Positions 21,263 through 31,008 are shown, numbered from the stretch's first letter. The stretch is DNA of 64,000 nt from Mannheimia haemolytica (GCA_900638155.1 LR134495.1:620001-684000); one strand, 5' to 3'. The notes: generated from the sequence alone by a model not told the origin. Made by a program: numbers and translations.

Positions 21263-22168
21263 ATGAGTCAAAAATATAGCGTAGCCGTCATCGGCTTAGG
21301 AGCAATGGGTATGGGAGCAGCAAAATCTTGTATCGCTGCCGGATTAGACACATACGGTGTGGATCTTAACCCAAACTATCTGGAAACCTTAAAAGCAGCA
21401 GGCGCTAAGGCAGTTGGCACAAGTGCGGTCGATTTTGCCGCTGAATTAGATGCGGTGTTGTTATTGGTGGTTAATGCCAACCAAGTGAATGCGGTGTTAT
21501 TCGGTGAAAACGGCTTAGCCCAACATTTGAAACAAGGCACGGTGGTGATGGTGTCTTCCACCATTTCTGCACAAGATGCAAAAGATATTTCACAGAAATT
21601 AACAGATTTAGGCTTGGTGATGTTAGATGCTCCGGTTTCCGGTGGGGCAGCAAAAGCGGCACAAGGTGAAATGACCGTGATGGCATCAGGTTCAAATGAG
21701 GCATTCGAGAAATTAAAACCGGTATTAGATGCAGTAGCAGGCAAAGTGTATAACATTGGCGAAGAAATCGGCTTGGGTGCAACCGTAAAAATTATCCACC
21801 AATTACTTGCCGGTGTGCATATCGCCGCAGGTGCAGAAGCGATGGCGTTGGCGGCTCGTGCCGGTATTCCGCTTGATTTAATGTATGACGTCGTAACCAA
21901 TGCGGCAGGCAACTCTTGGATGTTTGAAAACCGAATGAAACACGTTGTTGAGGGCGATTACACCCCACTCTCTATGGTGGATATTTTTGTGAAAGATTTG
22001 GGGTTGGTGAACGACACCGCAAAATCTTTGCGTTTCCCGCTTCACTTAGCCAGCACTGCTTATTCTATGTTTACCGAAGCCAGCAACGCAGGTTACGGCA
22101 AGGAAGATGATAGTGCGGTCATTAAAATTTTCAGCGGTATCGAATTACCGAAAAAAGAGGGGAAATAG
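21263..22168 (+). CDS. ltnD: L-threonate dehydrogenase LtnD
   Basis: 301 residues of the beta-hydroxyacid dehydrogenase family: NAD-binding VAVIGLGAMGMGAAK at the N-terminus, substrate motif LDAPVSGGAAKAA near 120, and the catalytic Lys in GATVKIIHQLLAG near 173. It oxidises L-threonate at C2 to 2-oxo-tetronate, the first step of the pathway completed by the next three genes. Start preceded by GAGGGAATAAACA. First gene of the CRP-controlled operon. Confidence 0.92.
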   Translation: MSQKYSVAVIGLGAMGMGAAKSCIAAGLDTYGVDLNPNYLETLKAAGAKAVGTSAVDFAAELDAVLLLVVNANQVNAVLFGENGLAQHLKQGTVVMVSSTISAQDAKDISQKLTDLGLVMLDAPVSGGAAKAAQGEMTVMASGSNEAFEKLKPVLDAVAGKVYNIGEEIGLGATVKIIHQLLAGVHIAAGAEAMALAARAGIPLDLMYDVVTNAAGNSWMFENRMKHVVEGDYTPLSMVDIFVKDLGLVNDTAKSLRFPLHLASTAYSMFTEASNAGYGKEDDSAVIKIFSGIELPKKEGK

Positions 22169-22169
22169 G

Positions 22170-23411
22170 ATGTTAGGCATTATTGCAGACGATTTCACCG
22201 GTGCGAGTGACATTGCCAGTTTCTTAACCGAAAACGGGCTAAAAACGGTGCAAATGAATGGTGTGCCGAAAACTACACTTAACAGTCAAGTTGATGCGAT
22301 TGTGATCAGCTTAAAATCACGTTCAAACCCGGTTGAAGAAGCCATCGCACAATCACTCTCGGCACTTGATTGGCTGAAACAAAACGGTTGTTCGCAATTC
22401 TACTTTAAATATTGTTCCACTTTTGACAGCACGGAGAAAGGCAATATCGGGCCGGTAACCGATGCGTTAATGGCGGCATTAGACACCGATTTTACGGTGG
22501 TCACACCGGCTCTGCCTGTTAATGGCAGAACCATTTTCAACGGCTATTTGTTTGTGGGCGATGTACTACTGAATGAATCCGGTATGCGTAACCACCCGAT
22601 TACCCCGATGAAAGATGCCAATTTGGTGCGTTTAATGGACGCACAATCCCAAGGCAAAACTGGCTTGGTAGCCTATGCTGATGTGATTCAAGGGGCAGAG
22701 CGTGTGAAAGCTCGTTTTGCTGAACTGAAACAGCAAGGCTACAAATATGCGGTGGTAGATGCTGCCGATAATTCACAACTTGCCGTGCTTGCCGAAGCGG
22801 TGGCCGATTTTAAATTAGTCACAGGCGGTTCAGGCTTAGGGGCTTATATGGCGGCTTACCGTTCAGGCGGTCAAAAAGGCACGAATGCGTTTGTGCCAAG
22901 CAAAGGTAAAACCGTTGTGCTTTCAGGTTCTTGCTCGGTAATGACCAATACCCAAGTGGCGGCTTACCAGCAAAAAGCCCCAAGTTATTTCTTAGAAGCG
23001 GAAAAAGCCATTCAGGATCCGAACTATGTAGAAACGCTTTATCAATGGGTGATTGCAAACCTAGACGGTGACTTTGCACCAATGGTTTACGCCACCGTTC
23101 CTCCTGAAGAATTGAAAGAGATTCAAACCCAATTCGGCGGCGATAAAGCCAGCCATGCCATTGAAAATACCTTTGCCAAATTAGCCGAAAAATTACAAGC
23201 CGCAGGCGTGGCCAACTTTATTACCGCAGGTGGTGAAACTTCAAGCATTGTGGTTCAGCAGCTTGGATTCAGCGGTTTCCACATCGGTAAACAAATTGCA
23301 CCGGGCGTACCCTGGTTACAAGCGGTCGAAAAACCGATTTTTCTTGCATTGAAATCCGGCAACTTCGGTAAAGAAGATTTCTTCAGTTTTGCTCAGGAGA
23401 TGTTTGTATGA
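22170..23411 (+). CDS. otnK: 3-oxo-tetronate kinase (four-carbon acid sugar kinase family)
   Basis: 413 residues from MLGIIADDFTGASDIASFL; the upstream start in the same frame (22107) lies inside ltnD and lacks a ribosome site, while GAGGGG precedes 22170. DUF1537 kinase: N-terminal IADDFTGASD and C-terminal nucleotide-binding part with TAGGETSSIVVQQLG near 375. It phosphorylates 3-oxo-tetronate to its 4-phosphate, the substrate of the OtnC decarboxylase. Stop overlaps the otnC start (ATGA). Confidence 0.93.
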   Translation: MLGIIADDFTGASDIASFLTENGLKTVQMNGVPKTTLNSQVDAIVISLKSRSNPVEEAIAQSLSALDWLKQNGCSQFYFKYCSTFDSTEKGNIGPVTDALMAALDTDFTVVTPALPVNGRTIFNGYLFVGDVLLNESGMRNHPITPMKDANLVRLMDAQSQGKTGLVAYADVIQGAERVKARFAELKQQGYKYAVVDAADNSQLAVLAEAVADFKLVTGGSGLGAYMAAYRSGGQKGTNAFVPSKGKTVVLSGSCSVMTNTQVAAYQQKAPSYFLEAEKAIQDPNYVETLYQWVIANLDGDFAPMVYATVPPEELKEIQTQFGGDKASHAIENTFAKLAEKLQAAGVANFITAGGETSSIVVQQLGFSGFHIGKQIAPGVPWLQAVEKPIFLALKSGNFGKEDFFSFAQEMFV

Positions 23412-24040
23412 CAGAACAAGAACAAAAGATTGAAATGGTCAATCTTGCCCGCTCGCTGTTTGAGCGGGGCTATACCGTAGGTGGCGCAGGTAACCTCTCT
23501 GTGCGTTTAGATGAAAATCGCATTTTAGTTACCCCAACCGGCTCATCGCTCGGGCGTTTAGAGGCAGACCGTCTTTCCGTGTTGGATATGCAGGGGAATG
23601 TTCTTTCAGGAGATAAGCCTTCAAAAGAATCGGTATTCCATTTGGCGATGTATCAGAAAAATCCGACTTGCCAAGCAATTGTGCATCTACATTCCACTTA
23701 TTTAACCGCACTTTCTTGCTTGGAAAATTTGGATACCGACAACGCTATGCGTGCTTTCACCCCTTACTACGTGATGCGGGTAGGAAAATTGCCGGTCATT
23801 CCTTACTACCGCCCGGGTGACATTAATATTGCCCGAGAATTAGGCGAGCGAGCCTTAGATGGTAAAGCCTTTTTACTGGCAAATCACGGGGTTGTAGTCA
23901 CAGGTTCAGACTTGCGTGATGCGGTAGATAACACCGAAGAGCTAGAAGAAACCGCCAAACTCCATTTTATTCTACAAGGTCAAAAAGTCCGTTATCTCAC
24001 CGATGACGAAGTCGATGATCTGAAAAACAGAGGAAAATAA
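23408..24040 (+). CDS. otnC: 3-oxo-tetronate 4-phosphate decarboxylase OtnC (class II aldolase family)
   Basis: 210 residues. Class II aldolase/adducin fold with [21 protein letters not shown], zinc-binding HLHSTY near 95-98 and [17 protein letters not shown] with the later His. In the tetronate pathway it decarboxylates 3-oxo-tetronate 4-phosphate to dihydroxyacetone phosphate, feeding glycolysis. Overlaps otnK by 4 bp and is followed by otnI after 1 bp, so translation is coupled. Confidence 0.92.
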   Translation: MTEQEQKIEMVNLARSLFERGYTVGGAGNLSVRLDENRILVTPTGSSLGRLEADRLSVLDMQGNVLSGDKPSKESVFHLAMYQKNPTCQAIVHLHSTYLTALSCLENLDTDNAMRAFTPYYVMRVGKLPVIPYYRPGDINIARELGERALDGKAFLLANHGVVVTGSDLRDAVDNTEELEETAKLHFILQGQKVRYLTDDEVDDLKNRGK

Positions 24041-24041
24041 A

Positions 24042-24818
24042 ATGCCTAAATTTGCAGCAAACCTTACGATGATGTTTAACGAAGTGCCGTTTTTAGATCG
24101 TTTTGAAGCGGCTGCCAACGCCGGATTTAAATATGTCGAGTATTTATGGCCTTACGATTATCCGGCAGCAGAACTGAAAGCCAAACTTGAGCAATATGGC
24201 TTAAAACAGGTGTTATTCAATACCGCAGCCGGCGATGTTGCTCAAGGGGAATGGGGCGTTTCCGCCATTCCGGGGCGTGAAGCCGATAGCCATCGTGATA
24301 TTGATTTAGCGTTGGAATATGCCCTCGCCTTAGGTTGTGAGAATGTTCACGTTATGGCAGCGGTAGTACCACAAGGTGAAGATCGTGAAGCCTATAAACA
24401 AACCTTTATCAAAAACGTGCAATATGCCGCTGATAAATTCAAGCCGCACGGCATTAACGTCTTGCTTGAAGCCCTAAGCCCGGAAGTGAAACCGAATTAT
24501 TTGCTTAAAAGCCAGTTTGATACGCTGGAAATTGTAGAAGCGGTGAATCGAGACAATGTGTTTGTGCAACTTGATTACTTCCACGCACAGAATGTGGACG
24601 GCAACTTATCTCGCCTAACCGACAAACTCAAGGGTAAATTTGCCCACATTCAAATTGCCTCTGTGCCGGATCGCCACGAACCGGACGAAGGGGAAATTAA
24701 CTACCAATATATCTTCAACAAACTCGATGAAATCGGGTATGAAGGCTATGTAGGTTGTGAATACAAACCGAGAGCGGAAACCACTGCGGGATTGGGTTGG
24801 TTTGAGCAGTATAAATAA
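24042..24818 (+). CDS. otnI: 2-oxo-tetronate isomerase OtnI (hydroxypyruvate isomerase-like)
   Basis: 258 residues with a xylose-isomerase-like TIM barrel: [38 protein letters not shown] with the catalytic Glu near 143, [11 protein letters not shown] with metal-binding Asp, and [23 protein letters not shown] at the end. It interconverts 2-oxo- and 3-oxo-tetronate, linking LtnD to OtnK. Family members were long misnamed hydroxypyruvate isomerase. Confidence 0.92.
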   Translation: MPKFAANLTMMFNEVPFLDRFEAAANAGFKYVEYLWPYDYPAAELKAKLEQYGLKQVLFNTAAGDVAQGEWGVSAIPGREADSHRDIDLALEYALALGCENVHVMAAVVPQGEDREAYKQTFIKNVQYAADKFKPHGINVLLEALSPEVKPNYLLKSQFDTLEIVEAVNRDNVFVQLDYFHAQNVDGNLSRLTDKLKGKFAHIQIASVPDRHEPDEGEINYQYIFNKLDEIGYEGYVGCEYKPRAETTAGLGWFEQYK

Positions 24819-24870
24819 CCACGATGATTAGCGGATAAATACGTGAATACAACATTTAGAAGGAAACTTT

Positions 24871-26229
24871 ATGTCAAATGAAATGTTAATTTTGATTGGA
24901 TTAGCAAGCGTAGTTGCTCTTCTGGTCATTATGATTAAAGGTAAAGTACACCCATTCTTAGCATTGGGATTAGTAAGTATCGCAGTTGCCTTAACTGCAG
25001 GTATTCCAATGAATAAAGTAATCCCAACCTTGATTTCAGGGATGGGGAGTACTCTAGGAAGTGTTGCTCTGATCGTTGGTTTAGGAGCAATGTTAGGGAA
25101 AATTATCGAAAAATCTCACGGTGCGGACGTATTAGCAAATTGGTTGTTACAGCGTTTTGGTGAGAAAAATGCTCCCTTTGCATTGGGTATGACTGGCTTT
25201 ATCTTCGGGATACCGGTTTTCGTTGATGTTGGTTTTATCGTATTGATCCCGATTATTTTTAGTGTGGCGAGACGTTTAGGTGGAAATATTTTGGTTTACT
25301 CACTACCTATCGGGCTTTCTATGTTATTGGTTCACGTTTTGCTTCCGCCTCACCCGGGAATTGTGGCGGGTGCACAGAACTTAAACGCTGATATTGGCTT
25401 TGTATTGGGAATTGGTTTAGGTGCAGCACTGCCGGCATATTTAATCGGTCAGAAGTTTATTCCATTCTTTACGAAAAATAACTTTGTAAAAGTAGTGACT
25501 TCAACCGATCTTTTACAGCACCAAAAAGATTTGATTAAAGAGAAAGGGATTGAATTACCTTCTTTCGGTAAAGTATTGGCAATGATTTCTTTCCCTTTGA
25601 TCCTGATTATGTTAGGTACGGTAACGGCAACAACTTTGCCGAAAGAACATATCGTGCGTGAAGTGTTCAGTATGGTAGGAAGCTCTCCGTTTGCCTTATT
25701 TGTGGCTGTTTGTCTTTCTGCTTATGTACTAGGCTTTAGATACGGTTGGACTAAGCATAAATTAGAAGAAGTGCTGGATTCTGCGTTAGCACCGATTGCC
25801 GGGATTATTTTAATCACTGGTGCCGGCGGTATGTTCGGTAAAGTGTTAGATGCCAGTGGCGTAGGTAAAGCATTGGCAGATGTATTAGCCAACACAGGTT
25901 TACCATTACTGGTTCTGGCTTTCATTCTGTCTGCTTTACTGCGTGCCGCACAAGGCTCGGCAACAGTTGCAACCATTACTACTACAACGATTTTAGCTCC
26001 GGCAGCCGCAGCAGCGGGATACACTGAATTACAGCTTGCATTGCTCACTTGTGCTATCGGAGCTGGTTCAATGACCTTATCCCACGTTAATGATTCACTC
26101 TTCTGGGTATGGACTAAATTCTTCAATGTTCCTGTATCGGTAGGCTTAAGAACTTGGACGTTTTTAACTACTATTTTCGGTGTAATCGCCTTTGCCGTTG
26201 TTGGCATTATTTGGATGTTATTCGTTTAA
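24871..26229 (+). CDS. GntP family sugar-acid permease of the tetronate operon
   Basis: 452 residues with about 12-14 hydrophobic helices; the GntP/gluconate:H+ symporter family is shown by MIKGKVHPFLALGL, GIPVFVDVGFIVLIP near 112, HVLLPPHPGIVAGAQ near 155, and AAQGSATVATITTT near 365 with the terminal SHVNDSLFWVWTKFF. Its place as last gene of the ltnD-otnK-otnC-otnI operon indicates uptake of threonate or erythronate rather than gluconate. GAAGGAAAC ribosome site; a terminator follows. Confidence 0.92.
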   Translation: MSNEMLILIGLASVVALLVIMIKGKVHPFLALGLVSIAVALTAGIPMNKVIPTLISGMGSTLGSVALIVGLGAMLGKIIEKSHGADVLANWLLQRFGEKNAPFALGMTGFIFGIPVFVDVGFIVLIPIIFSVARRLGGNILVYSLPIGLSMLLVHVLLPPHPGIVAGAQNLNADIGFVLGIGLGAALPAYLIGQKFIPFFTKNNFVKVVTSTDLLQHQKDLIKEKGIELPSFGKVLAMISFPLILIMLGTVTATTLPKEHIVREVFSMVGSSPFALFVAVCLSAYVLGFRYGWTKHKLEEVLDSALAPIAGIILITGAGGMFGKVLDASGVGKALADVLANTGLPLLVLAFILSALLRAAQGSATVATITTTTILAPAAAAAGYTELQLALLTCAIGAGSMTLSHVNDSLFWVWTKFFNVPVSVGLRTWTFLTTIFGVIAFAVVGIIWMLFV

Positions 26230-26248
26230 TATCACTCTGTTACTGCTT

Positions 26249-26279
26249 AAAATCCGCCTCTTATGAGGTGGATTTTTTT
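26249..26279 (+). terminator. Terminator of the tetronate operon
   Basis: aaatccgcctc/gaggtggattt stem with ttat loop and seven T (26249-26279). The ribosome site of the next gene (GGAGA, 26281-26285) begins immediately after, so that gene must read through or use a promoter inside the end of the permease gene. Confidence 0.88.
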
Positions 26280-26290
26280 AGGAGAAAACT

Positions 26291-27630
26291 ATGCTGAAAA
26301 AACACTTTTATTTACGCTATTACTTTCTCACTCCCTCTATGCAGAGGATATGATTCAGGAAAATAAATCAGTAAATATCACGCTGCTTGCCGAAATCACC
26401 GCTCAAGGTCAAAAAATTAACGGCGTGGCATTGGCATATCCTGATAATGTCTTATCGGGCAGCGATCTTCGCCAACTGTATCAGGTCAAAACGGCATTAG
26501 ATAGTGCGGAGAAAGAAAACCGTTCGGTACTCAAAGCCTATGTCAATAATGAGCCAAAAGTGACCGCACTCCCGCAAGCCGGTAAATTTGTAATTATTGA
26601 ATTGGATACGGCAGATAAAAATGCGGCAACTTATAGCGTAAAAGATGCCAATAAAGCACCGATGAAGTTTAAATCCAAAGATGAAAACGGCAACATTGTC
26701 GAAACCGAGAAAGTACAAGCGGTCAAAATTCCAGAGTTTTTTGCAAATCGCCTAATCTATTCGGTGGAACAAAAAGGCTTGCTTAAATTAACCAGCGGCA
26801 CAACTCTAGGCAAGGCTGAATGGACACAAACCGCTGAACCCGACAAAATCAAAACCCCTTATCTCGATGATTTTGTCGCAAAACAAGTGAGCTTAGACAA
26901 ATCTGAAAATAAGCTGAACTACCGCCTCTATTCGCCTTTGCAAAAAAATGGCGAAAAATATCCGCTTGTCATTTTCCTACACGGCTCAGGGCAAGTCGGA
27001 TCGGATAATTTGGCTCACCTGCTTTCCAGTAAAGGGGCGATTGCTACCCTGCCTTATGCCCCAAGTTTTGTGCTTGCTCCTCAATACGACCAAGTGTTTG
27101 ACCCATTTGATAATCCTGCCAAGGGGCAAAAAGGCGGTATTCATTGGCAAACGGAAAACCGTATCAATCTCGTGTTAAAAATGATTGATGAAACCCTCAA
27201 AGCCAATCCTCAAATTGATACCACACGCATTTATATCAATGGCTTATCTCGAGGTGCAGAAGGGGGCTTAAATCTGTTGTTGGCTCGCCCGAATTTCTTT
27301 GCCGGAGCATTATTAATGAGCGGTCGTGAAGCCTATACCAACGAATGGGTGGACGGCAATGCCACCAAAACGAATTTGGCGGCAATTAAACATATACCGA
27401 TTTGGTTTTTCCACAGTAAAGAGGACAAAGTCTCGCCGGTAAAAGGCTCTCGCATTAACTACCGCATTCTCAAAGATGAGTTAAATGCCCCCAATGTGAA
27501 ATATACCGAATTCACTTTTGAACAAGCCGGCGACAACGGCATTGTCAATAATAACCCTCATAATACTTGGGACGCTGTGTATAACAGCCCTGAGGTGATT
27601 GGGTGGTTACTTCAGCAAAAACGCCACTAA
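26291..27630 (+). pseudogene. Secreted alpha/beta-hydrolase (esterase), frameshifted in the signal peptide
   Basis: The ATG at 26291 is correctly spaced from GGAGA, but the frame ends after 20 codons. One extra A in the A6 tract at 26297-26302 would give MLKKTLLFTLLLSHSLYA, a perfect signal peptide, joined to the long downstream frame that runs to 27630. In-frame alternatives are an ATG at 26263, which lies within the terminator hairpin, and one at 26350, which lacks the signal. The mature part has an N-terminal domain of unknown fold and a hydrolase domain: oxyanion region IFLHGSGQ, nucleophile GLSRGA (GxSxG), Asp in HSKEDKVSP and His in NPHNTWDAVY. Either a real off-state, a recent mutation or a sequencing error. 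Confidence 0.85.
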
Positions 27631-27641
27631 GGAGGCTCACT

Positions 27642-28331
27642 ATGTTTATGTATTTGTCTCACCCGTTAGATCCTAAAGATTTAGCTTGGCCGGGAGAACC
27701 TGTTGTTGAGGTGACTCGCTGCACAGACGTAGGTGAAGAAACGCCATTTAGCAGTTTTATTACGAAACTACCGAATCATTGCGGCACACATATGGATGCT
27801 CCTCGCCACTTTGTGAAAGACGGTTTAAGTATCAATGAATTGCCGATAGAGTATTTCTGCCATAAAGAGGTCGCTTTAATTGAAATTCCCAAAGGAGAGG
27901 CAGAAGGGATCACCAAAGATGATTTATTGCCTTATGCAGATATTCTCTCAAAGGTGTCTTTTGCCTTTTTGCGAACGGGGTTTGAAAAATATAGAACCGA
28001 GAACCCTGCTATTTATCAAAATGAATGCCCCTATATTTCAACCAGTGCAGGGCAGTATTTATCTGATACTTTCCCGAATTTGAAAGGAGTAGGCATTGAT
28101 TTCTTGGCACTAGGATCTCCTTCTTCCCGAGTGCCTGATGCGGAAAACCCTAAAAATTGCCATCGAGCAATTTTAGGCTACTATACCGGCAGGTTTACCA
28201 CTGTGATTGAAGATATGCACTTAGCGGAACTCCCTAAAAATGCCAACATTAAGCAGTTTTTTAATGCACCGTGGCGAATTAAAGGGTTAGATTCCAGTCA
28301 AGTGACTTGTATTGTGGAATTACAGCAATAA
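27642..28331 (+). CDS. Cyclase family protein (kynurenine formamidase-like metal hydrolase)
   Basis: 229 residues from MFMYLSHPLDPKD; AAGGAGG lies 8 bp upstream, which fixes this start over an earlier in-frame one. The metal-binding motif NHCGTHMDAPRHFV (about 45-58) is that of PF04199 cyclases, which hydrolyse formyl-kynurenine or cyclic amides; the GVGIDFLALGSP segment and C-terminal IVEL agree. It follows the esterase gene by 11 bp and is probably co-transcribed. Substrate unknown; no tryptophan-degradation genes are nearby. Confidence 0.85.
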   Translation: MFMYLSHPLDPKDLAWPGEPVVEVTRCTDVGEETPFSSFITKLPNHCGTHMDAPRHFVKDGLSINELPIEYFCHKEVALIEIPKGEAEGITKDDLLPYADILSKVSFAFLRTGFEKYRTENPAIYQNECPYISTSAGQYLSDTFPNLKGVGIDFLALGSPSSRVPDAENPKNCHRAILGYYTGRFTTVIEDMHLAELPKNANIKQFFNAPWRIKGLDSSQVTCIVELQQ

Positions 28332-28394
28332 ACCACAGATATATTCATTTTAGGAGAGGCTATTTACTATAGTAAGCATAACTCAATCATTAAT

Positions 28395-28452
28395 TGAAAA
28401 TAATTATTATTTGATTTTAATCAAGTCATTCATAACTTAATTTTGTTATAAA
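28395..28452 (+). promoter_or_regulatory. FNR-activated promoter with Fur-like site, for hutWX-chuY
   Basis: TTGAT-TTTA-ATCAA (28411-28424) is a perfect FNR box. The -10 box TATAAA (28447-28452) predicts a start at 28459, placing the FNR box exactly at -41.5. A Fur-like 7-1-7 site (28395-28409) matches 12 of 14 fixed positions of TGATAATnATTATCA, and a second partial one (GATAATGATTATA) lies at 28483-28495 over the start codon. Predicted: expressed when anaerobic and iron-limited. Confidence 0.7.
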
Positions 28453-28487
28453 TATGACCTTGTTTATAGCACTATTTTGTTTCGATA

Positions 28488-30311
28488 ATGATTATAAAAG
28501 ATACACACTGGACATCTCAACAAGCCTCTCCAAATGCTTTCCCAGAACGACAAGCACTTATGCCTATTTGGGGTGGGAAAAATATTGAACGCAATCAATG
28601 GCAATCTTTCTGGCTGGAACAAGCACCAAATGCGTTATTACAGGATGGTTTAGCTTATTTCCATATTCCGTTTTGCGCTAGTCATTGTATTTTTTGTGGT
28701 TTTTATCGCAATGCTTGGAAGGAAAATTATAGCCAGATTTATACTGATCGTGTGATTAGTGAACTTCGATATGAATCTTCACTATGGCGAGGACAAGGTA
28801 AGATTCATGCCGTTTATTTTGGTGGAGGAACGCCAACAGCGTTACATACAGAAGATTTAGTACGATTGATTCGAGCTTGTTATCGTTATTTGCCACTCGC
28901 TGAAGACTGTGAATTTACTATTGAGGGTAGAATTAGCCATTTTGATATAGATAAGGCTAAGGCTTGTATTGAAGCAGGCGTGAACCGTATTTCTATTGGT
29001 ATTCAGACTTTTAACTCCGAAATTCGCAAACGTTTAGGGCGCAAACATAGTGGCGAAGAGGCTCAAACTTATTTAAAAGCCTTATCGGAATTAAATGCTG
29101 TGATTGTTGCTGATTTAATTTTTGGCTTGCCAAACCAAACAGATGATATCTGGCAAAACGATATTGAAATTGCGACTAGTTTACCGATCTCAGGCTTAGA
29201 TATTTACGCCTTTAATAATTATCCTTTCCTGCCTATTAATCGCTTAATTGAACATGGAAAATTACCTGCGCCCGCAGGGTTTGACACCCAAAGCTTACAC
29301 TATGCTTATGCAGTAGAGAAGTTAAAAGCACAAGGTTGGCAGCAAGTGAGCAATAACCACTTTGCTTTTCCAAATCGAGGTGAACGCAATCGCTATAATA
29401 CTTTGGTTAAATCGAATATGCCTTGTTTGGCATTTGGCTCCGGTGCGGGGGGAAATTTTGGTGGGCTGAGTTACCAAGTACAATCTGATTTAAAGACCTA
29501 CTTAGATGCGCCTCTTGATCAGAAAAGCCTTTCTTTTTTGAGTAAACATGGTGAACATAAAGCACTGCTTGGTGTGATACAACATAGCATGGAATTGGGT
29601 TACTTAGATACAACGCCTTTTGAACAAAATGCGAAAGCTGAAAAATTATTGCAACAATGGGAAGCGCTTGATTTACTGAAGCGTGAAAAAAATCAAGTAT
29701 ATCTCAATACCAGTGGTCGTTACTGGTCACCGACATTAATTCGTAAACTAATGTTAACACTTCCTCAATCTAGTAAGGATAACAATATGATAACGCCATT
29801 AACTAAAGAATTAGAAAATAAGTTACGGACAAATTTAAAAGAAAACCCAGGGCAAATTTTAGAAATGCTGGCAGGAATGAATCAATGTAGCTTGGAATCG
29901 GTAATTAACTGTCTGCCCAAAGAAATGGTAATGCAAACAGGTGGTGAGCGTTTTGTGGAAATTATGCAGGCAATTGCTGGTTGGAATGAAGCTGTGACTT
30001 TTATTATTCATACGCCTGATGCGATTGCAGAGGTAACTGCTAAATTGCCACAAGGTAAAATTGGGCGAGGTTTTTATAATTTTGAACATGGTGTAGATGG
30101 AGGAATTCACGGCCATTTACGCTATGAGAATTGTGCTGCTATTTACTTACTTGATCGCCCATTTATGGGAAAAAGAACAGTGGCGTTAACTTTTATCAAT
30201 CAAAGTGGTGAGGCGATGTTTAAGATTTTTGTTGGGCGTGATGAACAAGGTCAATTACGAGAAAATCAGATTCAAGCCATGCGGCAATTAATTGGAGGAT
30301 GCCAGTCATGA
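28488..30311 (+). CDS. HutW-HutX fusion: radical SAM haem-degrading enzyme plus haem carrier
   Basis: 607 residues, about 150 longer than HutW/ChuW alone. Residues 1 to about 430 are a HemN-like radical SAM protein: FHIPFCASHCIFC gives the CxxxCxxC cluster motif (about 64-71), then YFGGGTPTAL, EGRISHFD and GIQTFNSEIRKRLGRKH. Residues about 435-607 match HutX/ChuX, cytosolic haem-binding proteins, with GGIHGHLRYENCAAIYLLDRPFMGK. ChuW opens haem to anaerobilin without oxygen and releases iron; ChuX carries haem. The fusion would hand haem straight to the enzyme. No stop or ribosome site lies at the junction. chuY overlaps by 4 bp. Confidence 0.88.
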   Translation: MIIKDTHWTSQQASPNAFPERQALMPIWGGKNIERNQWQSFWLEQAPNALLQDGLAYFHIPFCASHCIFCGFYRNAWKENYSQIYTDRVISELRYESSLWRGQGKIHAVYFGGGTPTALHTEDLVRLIRACYRYLPLAEDCEFTIEGRISHFDIDKAKACIEAGVNRISIGIQTFNSEIRKRLGRKHSGEEAQTYLKALSELNAVIVADLIFGLPNQTDDIWQNDIEIATSLPISGLDIYAFNNYPFLPINRLIEHGKLPAPAGFDTQSLHYAYAVEKLKAQGWQQVSNNHFAFPNRGERNRYNTLVKSNMPCLAFGSGAGGNFGGLSYQVQSDLKTYLDAPLDQKSLSFLSKHGEHKALLGVIQHSMELGYLDTTPFEQNAKAEKLLQQWEALDLLKREKNQVYLNTSGRYWSPTLIRKLMLTLPQSSKDNNMITPLTKELENKLRTNLKENPGQILEMLAGMNQCSLESVINCLPKEMVMQTGGERFVEIMQAIAGWNEAVTFIIHTPDAIAEVTAKLPQGKIGRGFYNFEHGVDGGIHGHLRYENCAAIYLLDRPFMGKRTVALTFINQSGEAMFKIFVGRDEQGQLRENQIQAMRQLIGGCQS

Positions 30312-30925
30312 TTTTGGTTTGTGGGGCAAATGGGTTGTTGGGACGAGCAATCTGTGACAAATTACCTAGGGAGAAAACGATAGCCGTCTTACGAAAAGAT
30401 GCTATGGATACGTTTTTCAGCGAACGAAATATAGCAGTAGAAATAGCAGATTTATTAGATTTGGAATCCTGTAACGCCTTGTTACAAAAAACACAACCGG
30501 AAATCTTGATTACGGTAGTAGGAGGAAAAAATGAACAAGGTATTCGTAGCGACAAAACAGCAAATATTAATTTGATAAAAGCAGTTGAAAAATATTCACC
30601 AACTACGAAAGTAGTTTTAGTTACTAGTGTTGGGTGTGCAGAACAATGGGATTTAATTAGCCCATTAGCACAGCAGGCTTTAGGTGAAGCACTAAAAGCC
30701 AAGGCGGAAGCTGAAGCTTATTTACAGCAAACAGCATTAAATTGGCTGATTATTCGACCCAGTGGGTTAAATAATGATGAAGTAAATGATGAGTATCAGA
30801 TTGTGCGTGATTTACCTAAAGAACGGAAAATGTATGTTAGCCGTAAATCTGTCGCAACAGGCATAGTGCGTTTACTGGATAGCACGGAAAATCATCAAAT
30901 TTTCTCTATTATTAATAGGGGATAG
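30308..30925 (+). CDS. chuY: ChuY-like NAD(P)H-dependent anaerobilin reductase
   Basis: 205 residues from the ATG at 30308, which overlaps the hutWX stop (ATGA) and is 9 bp after GGAGG; an ATG at 30299 directly touches that site and is less likely. Rossmann fold with MILVCGANGLLGRAI at the N-terminus, VVLVTSVGCAEQWDL and the atypical-SDR segment NWLIIRPSGLNNDEV. In E. coli O157, ChuY reduces anaerobilin made by ChuW; the same role is inferred from its position. Confidence 0.87.
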   Translation: MILVCGANGLLGRAICDKLPREKTIAVLRKDAMDTFFSERNIAVEIADLLDLESCNALLQKTQPEILITVVGGKNEQGIRSDKTANINLIKAVEKYSPTTKVVLVTSVGCAEQWDLISPLAQQALGEALKAKAEAEAYLQQTALNWLIIRPSGLNNDEVNDEYQIVRDLPKERKMYVSRKSVATGIVRLLDSTENHQIFSIINRG

Positions 30926-31008
30926 TATATTTCAACGAAGGCAAGCGGGCATATTTTATGGTTATTTTGCAACTATAAAACAGACCGCTTGTGAGATCGT
31001 TTTCTATT

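Noticed and set aside
26263-26290. ATG at 26263 as the start of the esterase gene
   Set aside because: It lies within the terminator stem of the preceding operon, has no ribosome site and gives no usable signal peptide.
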